Source: JAMXLO01 sp963850535
Lineage (GTDB): Bacteria > Pseudomonadota > Alphaproteobacteria > Acetobacterales > Acetobacteraceae
Length of the DNA stretch: 64,000 bases
Reading direction: 5' to 3'
NCBI GenBank assembly: GCA_963850535.1
Contig: CAWKMC010000044.1
Coordinates: 62,001-126,000 of the forward strand
Under the pieces are notes generated by a model. It had not been told where the DNA came from. It saw nothing but the letters and a program-made list of their open reading frames with translations, and searched no databases. Within the stretch, counting starts at the first letter, position 1. The number at the start of each line of letters is the position of its first letter. Both the position numbers and the translations under genes were made by a program. Below are positions 1 to 9,013 of this stretch, piece by piece.

Positions 1-54
1 GGAGAAGAGGTCGGTCTGGACATTCCAGCCTTTCTGCGCCGCCAGTCCTCCTAG
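1..54 (+). CDS. ftsZ: Cell division protein FtsZ, C-terminal end (partial)
   Basis: The window begins inside a gene whose last 17 codons read GEEVGLDIPAFLRRQSS followed by TAG at 52-54. The DIPAFLRRQ tail is the conserved extreme C-terminal peptide of alphaproteobacterial FtsZ, which docks the tubulin-like division GTPase to its membrane anchors. The next gene is lpxC, as in the usual ftsZ-lpxC-bamD-recN-ligA order, which supports the call despite the short fragment. Confidence 0.85.
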   Translation, partial: GEEVGLDIPAFLRRQSS

Positions 55-169
55 CAGAAAGCCGTAAAGTCAATGGGATAGAGGGAAATACTCAGAAACA
101 ATCATTGACTGGCCAGTGCCGCACCGCACAACTACCTTTCAAGCGAATCGGGTTCGAGAGACAGGACGG

Positions 170-1099
170 ATGGACGGTCTGGCGTTTTCTGTGGCGGCCG
201 ATGACGCTGCCGGCGAGCCGGTAATGGCGGCCCAGTGCACGCTGAAGTCGCCGATCAGCTGTGTGGGCGTCGGTTTGCATACAGGGCAGCGCGTAACGCT
301 CAGCTTCCAGCCGGCGCCGGCAGACCATGGGATCGTGTTCCGCCGCACTGACCTGGGTATCGACATTCCGGCGCGCTTCGACCGTGTGGTCGACACGCGC
401 CTCTGCACGGTCCTGGGGCAGGACGGCGTACGCGTCGGCACGGTCGAACACCTGATGGCGGCGCTCGCAGGCTGTGGCATTGACAATGCTGTGGTCGAAC
501 TCGATGGACCGGAACCGCCGATCTTCGACGGCTCTGCCGCGCAATTCGTGTTCCTCCTGGATTGCGCCGGCAAGGTGGTGCAGGACGCGCCGCGCCCGGT
601 GATCGAGATCCTGCGGCCGGTTCGCGTCAGTGACGGCGATGGCTTCGCCGAATTGCGTCCGGGGACGATGGGCCTCGACATGGCGCTGTCGATCGACTTC
701 ACAGCAGTGGCGATCGGACGCCAGGCTCTGTCGCTGCGGCTGACGCCCCAGAGTTTCCGGCACGAACTGGCACGTGCGCGCACCTTCACGCTCGCCGAGG
801 AGATCGACCAGCTACGGGCGACCGGGCTCGCCCAGGGCGGCAGTCTGGACAATGCCGTGGTGGTCGATCAGGCGCGCGTGCTGAACCCCGCCGGCCTTCG
901 GGTGCCGGACGAATTCGTCCGCCACAAGCTGCTGGATGCAGTGGGCGATCTGGCGCTCGCGGGAGCGTCGCTGCGCGGCCGCTTCATCGCCCATCGCTCC
1001 GGGCATACGTTGAACAACCGGTTGCTGCGGGCATTGTTCGCTGACCGGGCGGCATGGCGGGAAGTCGAGCCTGCGCCTCTGGCGATTGCAGCCGAATAA
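170..1099 (+). CDS. lpxC: UDP-3-O-acyl-N-acetylglucosamine deacetylase LpxC
   Basis: This is the zinc-dependent cytoplasmic deacetylase catalysing the committed step of lipid A synthesis. Counting from the ATG at 170 (309 aa, the usual family length), the zinc ligands and catalytic residues are visible: E93-H94 in VEHLMAA, H252 and D256 in HKLLDAVGDL, and H279 in HRSGHTLNN. The frame stays open to a GTG at 116, and an internal ATG at 224 begins MAAQCTLKS, where many homologues start. No start has a strong Shine-Dalgarno sequence, so the start is uncertain but the stop at 1099 is firm. It lies between ftsZ and bamD. Confidence 0.95.
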   Translation: MDGLAFSVAADDAAGEPVMAAQCTLKSPISCVGVGLHTGQRVTLSFQPAPADHGIVFRRTDLGIDIPARFDRVVDTRLCTVLGQDGVRVGTVEHLMAALAGCGIDNAVVELDGPEPPIFDGSAAQFVFLLDCAGKVVQDAPRPVIEILRPVRVSDGDGFAELRPGTMGLDMALSIDFTAVAIGRQALSLRLTPQSFRHELARARTFTLAEEIDQLRATGLAQGGSLDNAVVVDQARVLNPAGLRVPDEFVRHKLLDAVGDLALAGASLRGRFIAHRSGHTLNNRLLRALFADRAAWREVEPAPLAIAAE

Positions 1100-1142
1100 C
1101 CCAGCGCTTCGCGCGCTGGCACCGCATGCTATAAGTCGCACA

Positions 1143-2000
1143 ATGCGGTCGATTCGCTCCATGCCTGTGTGGCGGATGTCACTGGTATTGCCGACGCTGC
1201 TTGCGTTGCTGGCGGGCTGCGGCAGCTCGAAGGACGATTCCAGCGCCAGCACCAAGCAGGTCGCCCCGGTCGAGGACCTTTACAACAACGGCGTCGATGC
1301 CCTGAACGCACAGCGCTATGAGACGGCGACTGACCAGTTCAACCTGGTCGAGCAGAACTACCCGTATTCCAGCTGGGCGGTGAATGCGCAGCTCATGCAG
1401 GGCTATACGCAGTACCTGCGCAATAAATATACCGACGCGATCTCTACGCTGGACCGCTTCATCCAATTGCATCCGACGCATCGCGACATTGCCTACGCCT
1501 ACTATCTGCGCGCGCTCTGCTACTACGAGCAGATCGCCGACATTCAGCGTGACCAGCGCGGCACCGAGCAGGCGATGAACGCCCTGCAGGAGGTCGTGAA
1601 CCGGTTTCCCGACAGTTCCTACGCGCGGGATGCGCGACTGAAGATCGACCTTTGCCGCGACCACCTCGCCGGCAAGGAGATGGAGATCGGCCGGTGGTAC
1701 CAAAGCCAGCACCTCTACGAGGCGGCGATCGGTCGCTTCCAGCGCGTGGTGGACGATTACCAGACCACGAATCATGTGCCCGAAGCGCTGCTTCGGTTAA
1801 CCGAGGTCTACCTGAAGCTTGGCCTCAAGGATGAGGCGAAGAGAACGGCCGCAGTCTTGGGCTACAACTACCCTGGCAGCGGCTGGTACGAAGAAAGCTA
1901 CGCCGACCTGTTCGACAACGGCCTTGTCCAGCAACCGGGACCGCCGCACCCGCCGGATAGCCGGGGCTTCTTCGCTCGCGCCTGGGACTCGATCTTCTAA
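1143..2000 (+). CDS. bamD: Outer membrane assembly lipoprotein BamD (ComL)
   Basis: BamD is a periplasmic TPR lipoprotein of the BAM complex that inserts beta-barrel proteins into the outer membrane. From the ATG at 1143 the protein has a hydrophobic signal with the lipobox LLAGC (lipidated C26), then TPR units such as NNGVDALNAQRYETATDQF and the hallmark YPYSSWAVNAQL. It is 285 aa. An alternative start at 1086 would overlap lpxC and push the signal peptide inward, so I prefer 1143. It sits 43 bp after lpxC and 24 bp before recN, consistent with one operon. Confidence 0.93.
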   Translation: MRSIRSMPVWRMSLVLPTLLALLAGCGSSKDDSSASTKQVAPVEDLYNNGVDALNAQRYETATDQFNLVEQNYPYSSWAVNAQLMQGYTQYLRNKYTDAISTLDRFIQLHPTHRDIAYAYYLRALCYYEQIADIQRDQRGTEQAMNALQEVVNRFPDSSYARDARLKIDLCRDHLAGKEMEIGRWYQSQHLYEAAIGRFQRVVDDYQTTNHVPEALLRLTEVYLKLGLKDEAKRTAAVLGYNYPGSGWYEESYADLFDNGLVQQPGPPHPPDSRGFFARAWDSIF

Positions 2001-2024
2001 GCCGGAGCGGCAATAGCGAGCCGC

Positions 2025-3716
2025 ATGCTCACCGCACTTTCCATCCGCGACGTGGTGCTGATCGAACGGCTGGACCTCGCGTTCGGCGCCGGCCTGACGG
2101 TGCTGACCGGCGAGACCGGTGCCGGCAAGTCGATCCTGCTCGATAGCCTCGGCCTCGCGCTGGGCGTGCGGGCGGACGGCAGCCTTGTGCGCGCGGGCGC
2201 TGCGCAGGCCAACGTCACCGCAAGCTTCGCACCTCCCGCCGGGCATCCGCTGACCGGGCTGTTGGTCGAGCAAGGTCTGGAGACCGAGGACGAGGTTGTG
2301 CTGCGTCGCGTGCTGGGCAAGGACGGCCGATCGCGCGCCTTCATCAATGACCAACCAGTTGGCGTGGCGCTGCTCCGGCGCGCCGCGGGCTTGCTTGTCG
2401 AAGTGCAGGGGCAGCACGAGCAGATCGGGCTGGCCGATCCGTCCAGCCACGCCGGCTTGCTCGACGCCTTTGGCGTGGCTCGCCCGTTGGGCGAAGCCGT
2501 CGCCGCGGCGTGGCGCGCGTGGCGCGATGCAATTGCTGCGCTGGAGGCGGCGAAGGCGGCGATCGCGGAGGCCGAGAGGGACGAAGCATGGCTGCGTCAC
2601 GCGGTCGACGAGCTGGCCGGTCTGGCGCCGCAGGAGGACGAGGAGGAGCGGTTGGCGCGCGAGCGCCAGCGCCTGCAGCAAGGTGAGCGCCGGGCGGAAG
2701 CGATCGCCGCGGCGCTCGCTGAACTGGCACCGCGCGACCGGCGCACACCGGCACCGGCGGCAGCCCTGCGCGCCGCGGGGCGCGCACTGCAACGCCTCGT
2801 CACGCCCGCGCAGCCGGAGGCCACCAATCCGGCGGAGCCCGCGATCGCAGCTCTGGAGCGCGCGGAGGAGGCGCTGGCCGAGGCGGAAACCCTTCTCACG
2901 CGCCTGGCAGGCGAGGCCGATGCCGATCCGCGGCTGTTGGAGCACGCGGAGGAGCGGCTGTTCGCGTTGCGCGCTGTGGCGCGCAAGCACGCCGTGGCGG
3001 TGGCCGAATTGCCCGCATTGCTGGACACGCTCAGTGCCCGGCTGGCCGCGCTGGAGACCGGCGCCGCCGAGGTCGTGGCGTTGGAGCAAGCCGTTCAGGA
3101 GGCGCGCCAAGCCTACATGCAGGGGGCCACGGCACTCGGTGCGGCGCGAAGGACCGCGGCGGCGAAACTGGACCGCGCGGTGTCCAAGGAGCTGCCGCCC
3201 CTCAGGCTCGACAAGGCACGCTTCCATGCCGAGGTGGCGGCGTTGGCTGAGGCTGACTGGGGGCCGTCGGGCAGCGATACGGTGCGCTTCCTGATCGCCA
3301 CCAATCCGGGCCAGGAACTCGGGCCACTGGGCCGGATCGCGTCGGGGGGCGAACTGTCGCGGCTGATGCTGGCCCTGAAGGTGGTGCTTTCCTCCGGCTC
3401 GCCAGTGCCGACGCTGGTATTTGACGAAGTGGATGCCGATGTCGGTGGCGCAACCGCAGCCGCGGTGGGTGAACGGTTGGCGCGGGTGGCGGAGCGGGTC
3501 CAGGTGCTGGTGGTGACACACAGTCCTCAGGTGGCGGCGCGCGGTGGGGCTCATCTGCTGGTCGCCAAGCAGGTTTCTCGCGGCCGGACCGCGACGCGGG
3601 TGGAGCAGCTGGCTGCATCGGCGCGGCGCGAGGAGATCGCCCGCATGCTGGCCGGCGAGACGGTGACCGACGCGGCCCGCGCCGCCGCCGACGATCTGCT
3701 GGGGGCCACGGTATGA
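2025..3716 (+). CDS. recN: DNA repair protein RecN
   Basis: RecN is an SMC-like ATPase acting in recombinational double-strand break repair. The protein of 563 aa has the Walker A GETGAGKS at residues 29-36, a central Ala/Glu/Arg-rich coiled coil (about 150-350), the ABC signature IASGGELSRLMLALK and the Walker B LVFDEVDADVGG near the C-terminus. Length matches the family. Its TGA overlaps the ligA start codon (ATGA at 3713-3716), which suggests translational coupling. Confidence 0.95.
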   Translation: MLTALSIRDVVLIERLDLAFGAGLTVLTGETGAGKSILLDSLGLALGVRADGSLVRAGAAQANVTASFAPPAGHPLTGLLVEQGLETEDEVVLRRVLGKDGRSRAFINDQPVGVALLRRAAGLLVEVQGQHEQIGLADPSSHAGLLDAFGVARPLGEAVAAAWRAWRDAIAALEAAKAAIAEAERDEAWLRHAVDELAGLAPQEDEEERLARERQRLQQGERRAEAIAAALAELAPRDRRTPAPAAALRAAGRALQRLVTPAQPEATNPAEPAIAALERAEEALAEAETLLTRLAGEADADPRLLEHAEERLFALRAVARKHAVAVAELPALLDTLSARLAALETGAAEVVALEQAVQEARQAYMQGATALGAARRTAAAKLDRAVSKELPPLRLDKARFHAEVAALAEADWGPSGSDTVRFLIATNPGQELGPLGRIASGGELSRLMLALKVVLSSGSPVPTLVFDEVDADVGGATAAAVGERLARVAERVQVLVVTHSPQVAARGGAHLLVAKQVSRGRTATRVEQLAASARREEIARMLAGETVTDAARAAADDLLGATV

Positions 3717-5843
3717 AAACCCCTTCCCCTCGCGGGAGGGCGGCAGGGAGAGGGGGCCATGATGCACTCTCCGCCCCCGACATCGACCACCTGACCGAAC
3801 CGGAGGCAGCGACAGAACTGGAACGGTTGGCGCGCGAGATCGCGCACCACGACGGGCTGTACCACCAGAAGGACGCGCCCGAGATCACCGACGCAGAGTA
3901 CGATGCACTGCGCCGGCGCAACGCAACGATCGAGGCTCGCTTCCCCCAGCTGATCCGCGCCAACTCTCCATCGCAGCGTGTCGGCGAGGCGCCAGAGGCC
4001 GGGTTTGCCAAGCTGCGCCATCGCGTGCCCATGCTGTCGCTCGACAATGCGATGAATGCGGAAGAGTTCGCAGACTTCTGCGCCCGCGCGCGGCGGTTCG
4101 TAGGCCTTGCCTCCGATCCACCACTCGCCTTCGTCGCCGAGCCGAAGATCGATGGTCTCTCGATCAACCTGACCTACGAGGATGGCCGGTTCGTGCGCGG
4201 TGCCACGCGCGGCAACGGCGCCGAGGGCGAGGACGTCACCGCCAACCTGCGCACGATCGACGCGATACCGGACCGCCTGAAAGGCCGTGCGCCAGCGCTG
4301 ATCGAGATCCGCGGCGAGGTCTTCATGACCAAGTCGGATTTTCTCAAGATGAACGAGGCGCAGGCGGCAGCCGGGCAGAAAGTGTTCGCCAACCCGCGCA
4401 ACGCGGCGGCCGGCAGCCTGCGCCAGCTCGACCCGAAGATTACCGCGGGACGGCCGCTGTCGCTGTTCGCCTATGCGCAGGGAGAGTCGAGCGAGCCGGT
4501 GGCCGATACGCACTGGCATTATCTGCAGCGGCTGCGCGAGTGGGGCTTCCAGGTGAACCCGCTGTCGCGCCTGCTGAACAGCGAAGCGGATGCCGCGGCG
4601 TTTCAGGCCGAGATGGCGCTGGAGCGCTCGCATCTCGGCTACGACATCGACGGCGTGGTCTACAAGCTGGACGACCTGGCGTTGGAGCGCCGGCTGGGTT
4701 TTGTCGGCCGTGCGCCCCGCTGGGCGATCGCCTGGAAATTCCCGGCCGAGCAGGCAATGACTGTGCTGCGCGATATCCACATCCAGGTGGGCCGTACCGG
4801 CGCGCTGACACCGGTAGCGCGGCTCGAACCGGTGAACGTCGGTGGCGTGCTGGTACAGAACGCAACGCTGCACAACGAAGACGAGATCGCCCGCAAGGAC
4901 ATCCGCATTGGCGATACCGTGGTGCTGCAGCGCGCCGGCGATGTGATCCCGCAGATCGTTTCAGTCGTAACCGAGCAGCGACCCAAAGGCGCGAAGCGAT
5001 TCGGCTTTCCGGACGTATGTCCGGTCTGCGGCAGCCACGCGGTGCGCCCCCCCGGTGAAGCGGTGCGACGCTGCACCGGGGGGCTGATCTGCGAGGCGCA
5101 ACGCGTCGAGCGACTGATTCACTTCGTGTCGCGGCCGGCGTTCGACATCGACGGGCTCGGGGAAAAGACCATCCGCGAGTTCTACGAGGAGGGCTGGCTG
5201 CACAGTCCAGCCGATCTGTTCCGTCTTCCGGCGCGCAGAGTCAGAAATTGCGCAGCGCGAAGGCTGGGGCAAGGTGTCGGCGCGCAATCTGTCGCGTGCA
5301 ATCGAAGCGCGTCGGCGCATTCCACTGGATCGACTTATCTATGCGCTGGGCATCCGACGCATCGGCGCGACCAATGCGCGGCTGCTGGCACGACACTACG
5401 GCAGCTTCGCGAACTGGCGCACCGAGATGGTTGCCGCGGCGCAGCCCGGGTCTGAGGCGCGCGGCGAGCTCGACAATATCGTTGGCATTGGCCCCGCAAT
5501 CGCCGAGGAACTGGCCGACTTCTTCGGCGAGGAACGCAATGTCGAGCTGCTGGAGGAACTTGCGGCAGAACTAACCATCGAGGATGCAGCGCGCGCGCGG
5601 ACGACGGACAGCGAGATCGCCGGCAAGACTTTGGTGTTCACCGGCACGCTGGAAACAATGACGCGGCCCGAAGCGAAGGCGCGTGCCGAAGAACTCGGCG
5701 CAAAGGTGACCGACAGCGTGTCGAAGAAGACGGATCTCGTGGTTGTTGGCTCGGATGCCGGGTCGAAGGCGCGGAAGGCGACCGAGCTAGGCGTGCGCAC
5801 CATCAGCGAAACCGAATGGCGCGGGCTCGCCGGCCTCGGATAA
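3713..5843 (+). CDS. ligA: NAD-dependent DNA ligase LigA, interrupted by a +1 frameshift
   Basis: LigA seals nicks in DNA using NAD and is normally essential. The N-terminal part shows the Ia domain (DGLYHQKDAPEITDAEYD), the adenylation motif AEPKIDGLSI with the nucleophile Lys, the OB fold and the zinc finger (CPVCGSH...CTGGLICEAQ). At about 5237 the frame breaks: removing the A in GCGCGC-A-GAG restores ADLFRLPARESEIAQREG and continues through the HhH domain (IYALGIRRIGATNARLLA) and the BRCT domain (GKTLVFTGTLETMTRPEAK) to TAA at 5841-5843, giving about 709 aa, normal for LigA. As written, the first frame runs into missense and stops at 5455. The first 15 residues (PSPRGRAAGRGG) are encoded by a dispersed palindromic repeat. 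Confidence 0.92.
3720..3756 (+). repeat. Palindromic GC-rich repeat, copy 1 (inside ligA start)
   Basis: A 37-bp element beginning CCCCTTCCCCTCGCGGGAGG and ending AGAGGGGG can fold as CCTTCCC/GGGAGGG around CTCGC. By hand alignment it matches 30 of 37 bases with the copy at 25361-25397. It lies within codons 3-15 of ligA, directly after the ATGA overlap with recN, so it adds a Pro/Arg/Gly-rich leader to the ligase. Confidence 0.6.
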
Positions 5844-5924
5844 CTATTCCGTCAATGTGAGCCATCTCACTGCTGATTGGCCACGGCCCTCCTAGCGTCG
5901 CAGCAGACGATCGGGAGGGTGACG

Positions 5925-6128
5925 ATGAACGATATGCCACTCGTATGGGTCATACCGAATGACCGTATGTATGCGGTGCACAGCAGGAGAAAGCGCAGCG
6001 GCATTATGCTCGCTGTGGCTCTTCTGTGCGCCATGGCGGCAGCCGAGGTGCTGTTCCTCAACTATGTTGCCGGACCGGACAGCGTGGCGATGATGATGGC
6101 GGCGGAGGGTGTCGCTACCTCGGATTGA
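5925..6128 (+). CDS. Small single-pass membrane protein, function unknown
   Basis: This short ORF of 67 aa starts at an ATG preceded by a strong Shine-Dalgarno (GGGAGG at 5913-5918). A basic stretch (HSRRKRSG) is followed by one hydrophobic helix (IMLAVALLCAMAAAEVLFLN), predicting an inner membrane protein with a short periplasmic tail. I do not recognise a family. It stands alone between ligA and a secreted hydrolase. The ribosome site and membrane segment are the evidence that it is real. Confidence 0.55.
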   Translation: MNDMPLVWVIPNDRMYAVHSRRKRSGIMLAVALLCAMAAAEVLFLNYVAGPDSVAMMMAAEGVATSD

Positions 6129-6193
6129 CCAGACGAATAGACTGTCGTTCATAGCATGCGATCGGCATGTAGGCTTGCGCATCAGGATCTCGA

Positions 6194-7459
6194 ATGTTCC
6201 ATGAGACTTTGGCGTCTCTGACACTCGTTGCATTCTTGTTGACAGCAAAATCGCTTTCTGCCGCAGATCGCCTTATCGATGGTGTGCCTCTTCCAGAGAA
6301 TACTAGATCGATAACCGTCACAGAGACCGACCCCATCGAAGTTCGACAGTGGTCGGGTGTCTGGGTCGGTGCCTGGGGTGGGACGCTGAAGCATATCCTG
6401 CTGGTCGAATCCGTCGCGGCGGACGGCTCGGCTCGGGTCGTGTATGCAATCGGTGACAACCCGTGGCTCGGGATACGACGGGCGTGGTCACGTCATGCGG
6501 CGACTATATCCGGAAGTCGTCTGACCATTTCCGAGGCGGCATTTTCTGCGACCTACGATCTCGATGCCTCGGGTGGCTTAACCGCGACCTACAGTCGGGG
6601 AGCGATTGTCAGCCACACAGCGATGACGAAGACCAGCCTGGCCAGTTTGATCGAACCGGGTGTCGTTATTCCATGGACACGCGGTAAGTCCGAATTGTTA
6701 CGAACTACCCTGATCGAAGAAGGCAAGCCGGTCTCCCTCGAGGTCGTCATCTTCAGACCGAACGGAGTGGGGCCATTCCCTTTGGCGATATTCAACCACG
6801 GTTCGACGGGCAATGGGACCAATCCCAGGCTGTTCAAGGAAACATTGTTCGATGTCGCGCTTGCGGACTTTCTGAACAATCGGGGCTGGATCGTCGCATT
6901 CCCGCAGCGCCGAGGTCGAGGCAGGTCGGACGGTCTATACGATGAAGGTTTTTCGGTGGACCGCCGAGACGGTTATACCTGCGACTTCGATGCATCGCTG
7001 TCCGGCGCCGAACGCGCACTGGAGGATATCGGCGCAGCGATGGCCGCGCTCCAACAACGTCCGGACGTTGCGGCCTCTCGCATACTGATCGGCGGCCAGT
7101 CTCGCGGTGGCATCCTGTCCGTCGCTTATGCAGGCATGCATCCGGAGCAAATATTTGGTGTGATCAATTTTGTCGGCGGATGGCTGGGAACCGGCTGTGC
7201 CACCGCGAGCCGCCTTAATGGGGCCCTGTTCGAGCGCGGCGCGAATTTCGACCGACCCATGCTATGGCTGTATGGCGAGCATGACCCATTTTACGAAATC
7301 CAGCACAGCCGAAACAACTATGCATCGTTCCAGGCCGCTGGTGGACGCGGGACTTTCCTGGAATTCAACGTGCCGGGCGGCTATGGTCACGCCGTCCTAA
7401 GCGCACCGAAGCTATGGGAAGAACCAGTCGCAGAGTACCTCAGTTCTATCACTGACTGA
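6194..7459 (+). CDS. Secreted alpha/beta hydrolase (dienelactone hydrolase-like)
   Basis: A 421-aa protein with an N-terminal signal peptide (LASLTLVAFLLTAKSLSAA). The N-terminal 150 residues form a beta-rich unassigned region, and the C-terminal part is an alpha/beta hydrolase fold: oxyanion region IFNHGSTGNGT, nucleophile elbow GGQSRGG, acid GEHDPFYE and histidine GGYGHAV. The triad Ser-Asp-His is therefore intact. The likely role is hydrolysis of an ester or amide in the periplasm; the substrate is not evident. It has its own promoter region and no obvious operon partner. Confidence 0.75.
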   Translation: MFHETLASLTLVAFLLTAKSLSAADRLIDGVPLPENTRSITVTETDPIEVRQWSGVWVGAWGGTLKHILLVESVAADGSARVVYAIGDNPWLGIRRAWSRHAATISGSRLTISEAAFSATYDLDASGGLTATYSRGAIVSHTAMTKTSLASLIEPGVVIPWTRGKSELLRTTLIEEGKPVSLEVVIFRPNGVGPFPLAIFNHGSTGNGTNPRLFKETLFDVALADFLNNRGWIVAFPQRRGRGRSDGLYDEGFSVDRRDGYTCDFDASLSGAERALEDIGAAMAALQQRPDVAASRILIGGQSRGGILSVAYAGMHPEQIFGVINFVGGWLGTGCATASRLNGALFERGANFDRPMLWLYGEHDPFYEIQHSRNNYASFQAAGGRGTFLEFNVPGGYGHAVLSAPKLWEEPVAEYLSSITD

Positions 7460-7535
7460 GCGGAAAATAAGTTAGGCGAAATGGCAGCCAACGACACAAA
7501 GCGGCGCGACCCAGGTTTGTCCGTCTCTGAGAACC

Positions 7536-7829
7536 TCAATCGATCCTCGCTCCGTCCGCGAACACCATTCGGAACGGGACGATTTGGGTGCTCGCGAACA
7601 GCCCCGCTTCCACAAACGGATCCGTAGCAGCAAACTCCTGTGCAGCCGCGTAGTCTGCCACGTCTATGAACAGGATCGAACCGACCTGGTGGCCCTCATC
7701 ATCCAGGATCGCGCCTCCCGATTTGATCGAGCTCATAACGCCCTTCAGGTATTCCAGGTGTTTTGGACGGGCAGACTGCCGCAGGCCAACGCAACCTGGC
7801 TTGTCGTTTCGAATGACGGCGAACAGCAT
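7536..7829 (-). CDS. YciI-like family protein
   Basis: A 97-aa protein from the ATG at 7829, preceded by AGGAG nine bases upstream. It begins MLFAVIRNDKPGCVGLR and continues RPKHLEYLKG, GQVGSILFIDV and FAATDPFVEAGLF, the typical YciI (dimeric ferredoxin-like alpha/beta barrel) pattern with the DPF motif. YciI proteins are small cytoplasmic enzymes or binding proteins of mostly unknown reaction. An upstream in-frame extension to 7868 lies inside the DMT transporter gene and was not used. Confidence 0.8.
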   Translation of the reverse strand: MLFAVIRNDKPGCVGLRQSARPKHLEYLKGVMSSIKSGGAILDDEGHQVGSILFIDVADYAAAQEFAATDPFVEAGLFASTQIVPFRMVFADGARID

Positions 7830-8754
7830 GCTCAGTGTCTCCTCTGGGGGACTTGGCGGTGGAGTCACGCACGGCGAGAACCACGCCGGCGATCACCAGA
7901 ACAAGCGCGGAAATCTGCGGCAACTGAAGCGGCTCAGCGAGCACAACGGCAGAAGCCACGACGCCAACAATTGGCGTCAATAGGGTGCCGATTGCCGCCG
8001 TGCTGGCTTCCACTCTGCGCAGCGCGGCAAACCATGCGATATAGCAGGTGCTGAGAGACACGGCCGCGGTGTACAGCAGGGCTGCCCAGCCGAACCAAGG
8101 CATTTCGCGCAGGTGGGTAGTCTCGAGCAGAAGGCTGGCGGCCAGGAGAGGTATGCAACCCAGGCCGACCTGCCACGCGGTCATTGGGACCGGCGCCATG
8201 TGGAGCGGCCAACGCTTTGACAACACCGTTCCCAAAGCAAACGCCGTCGCCGCAGCGAGTGCGATCGCAACTCCTGGCAGCTGTGCCGGATCGCGAATGA
8301 AGCCATGCCCGCCAAGCAGAATGACAACGCCCGCGACGCCCAGGAAAAGTGACAGTATTTTGCGTAAGGCGAGACGTTCGCCAAGCACCGGCCAAGCCAG
8401 AAGAGCAGCCCAGACTGGCATCGTGTAAGCGATCGTCGCGGCTTCCCCGGCGTTGAGCCACACCAGAGACAGCGTCGTAAGGCCCATCCAGGCCGTCACG
8501 TTGAGCGATGCCGATCTCACGAGCCGCCACCATTCCGACCGGGGCGCGATCAGTGTCTCGCCGCGCGCTAATGCAAGCCCTGCAAGCGCCATGCCCGCGA
8601 CAATGCCGGCGATCCCGCGCGCCATCAGCGGCGGGCACACGTTAAGCAGCATCTTTGTCGCCGGCCAGTTGAGTCCCCACCCGAATGATGTGACAGCGAC
8701 GCATCCAATGCCGAAAAGCTTCGCGGGTATATGCACGGTGTGAGCCACCTTCAT
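7699..8754 (-). CDS. DMT-family (EamA) inner membrane exporter
   Basis: Ten hydrophobic helices and two EamA repeats identify a drug/metabolite transporter, for example GWGLNWPATKML and EAATIAYTMPVWAALLAW in the first and IAWFAALRRVEASTAAIG with LLTPIVGVVAS in the second. The ATG at 8754 (MKVAHTVHIPAK) is preferred to the upstream frame extension. The hydrophobic core ends near VIAGVVLAVRD; the remaining 50 or so residues are hydrophilic and run 131 bp into the yciI gene on the same strand. In another frame a TGA lies two bases before the yciI ATG, so a small indel near the end may have removed the natural stop. Confidence 0.85.
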   Translation of the reverse strand: MKVAHTVHIPAKLFGIGCVAVTSFGWGLNWPATKMLLNVCPPLMARGIAGIVAGMALAGLALARGETLIAPRSEWWRLVRSASLNVTAWMGLTTLSLVWLNAGEAATIAYTMPVWAALLAWPVLGERLALRKILSLFLGVAGVVILLGGHGFIRDPAQLPGVAIALAAATAFALGTVLSKRWPLHMAPVPMTAWQVGLGCIPLLAASLLLETTHLREMPWFGWAALLYTAAVSLSTCYIAWFAALRRVEASTAAIGTLLTPIVGVVASAVVLAEPLQLPQISALVLVIAGVVLAVRDSTAKSPRGDTEHAVRRHSKRQARLRWPAAVCPSKTPGIPEGRYELDQIGRRDPG

Positions 8755-8823
8755 GTCCGCGCGATCCCGTTCAGCCTGCCAAGCTGGCGCACCAGTATGC
8801 ACAACACAGTATCTATGCATTGA

Positions 8824-8838
8824 TTGACGCGCGATTAA
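8824..8838 (+). promoter_or_regulatory. Near-consensus CtrA-type site (TTGA-N7-TTAA)
   Basis: TTGACGCGCGATTAA matches the CtrA recognition sequence TTAA-N7-TTAA with one mismatch and correct spacing. It lies between the divergent DMT transporter (start 8754) and the TRAP binding protein (start 9014). CtrA is the alphaproteobacterial cell-cycle and motility response regulator. The assignment is by pattern only. Confidence 0.3.
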
Positions 8839-8876
8839 TGTACCCCTCGTGGGGATGGGGAACCCAGGCTGGTCAG

Positions 8877-8898
8877 CCGGCGCGACCGCAAGCGCCGG
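8877..8898 (+). other. Strong hairpin in the leader upstream of the TRAP binding protein
   Basis: CCGGCGC (8877-8883) and GCGCCGG (8892-8898) form a perfect 7-bp stem around the loop GACCGCAA. No T-run follows, so it is not a typical Rho-independent terminator. It lies about 115 bp upstream of the binding-protein gene and may be part of a structured leader; no known riboswitch class was recognised. Confidence 0.3.
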
Positions 8899-9013
8899 TG
8901 GAGCGGGACAAAGGTTCAATCTTTGTTAGCCGGCTTGAGGCAATTTCCGCAGGAGCCCTCGATGACGCGCCGCGGTTTAGGCATGCGAGGGCAACCAAAG
9001 CGGGACTTTCCCT

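Noticed and set aside
1797..3767. A 656-codon minus-strand open frame over bamD/recN
   Set aside because: Antisense shadow; its composition and lack of motifs contrast with the intact RecN on the other strand.
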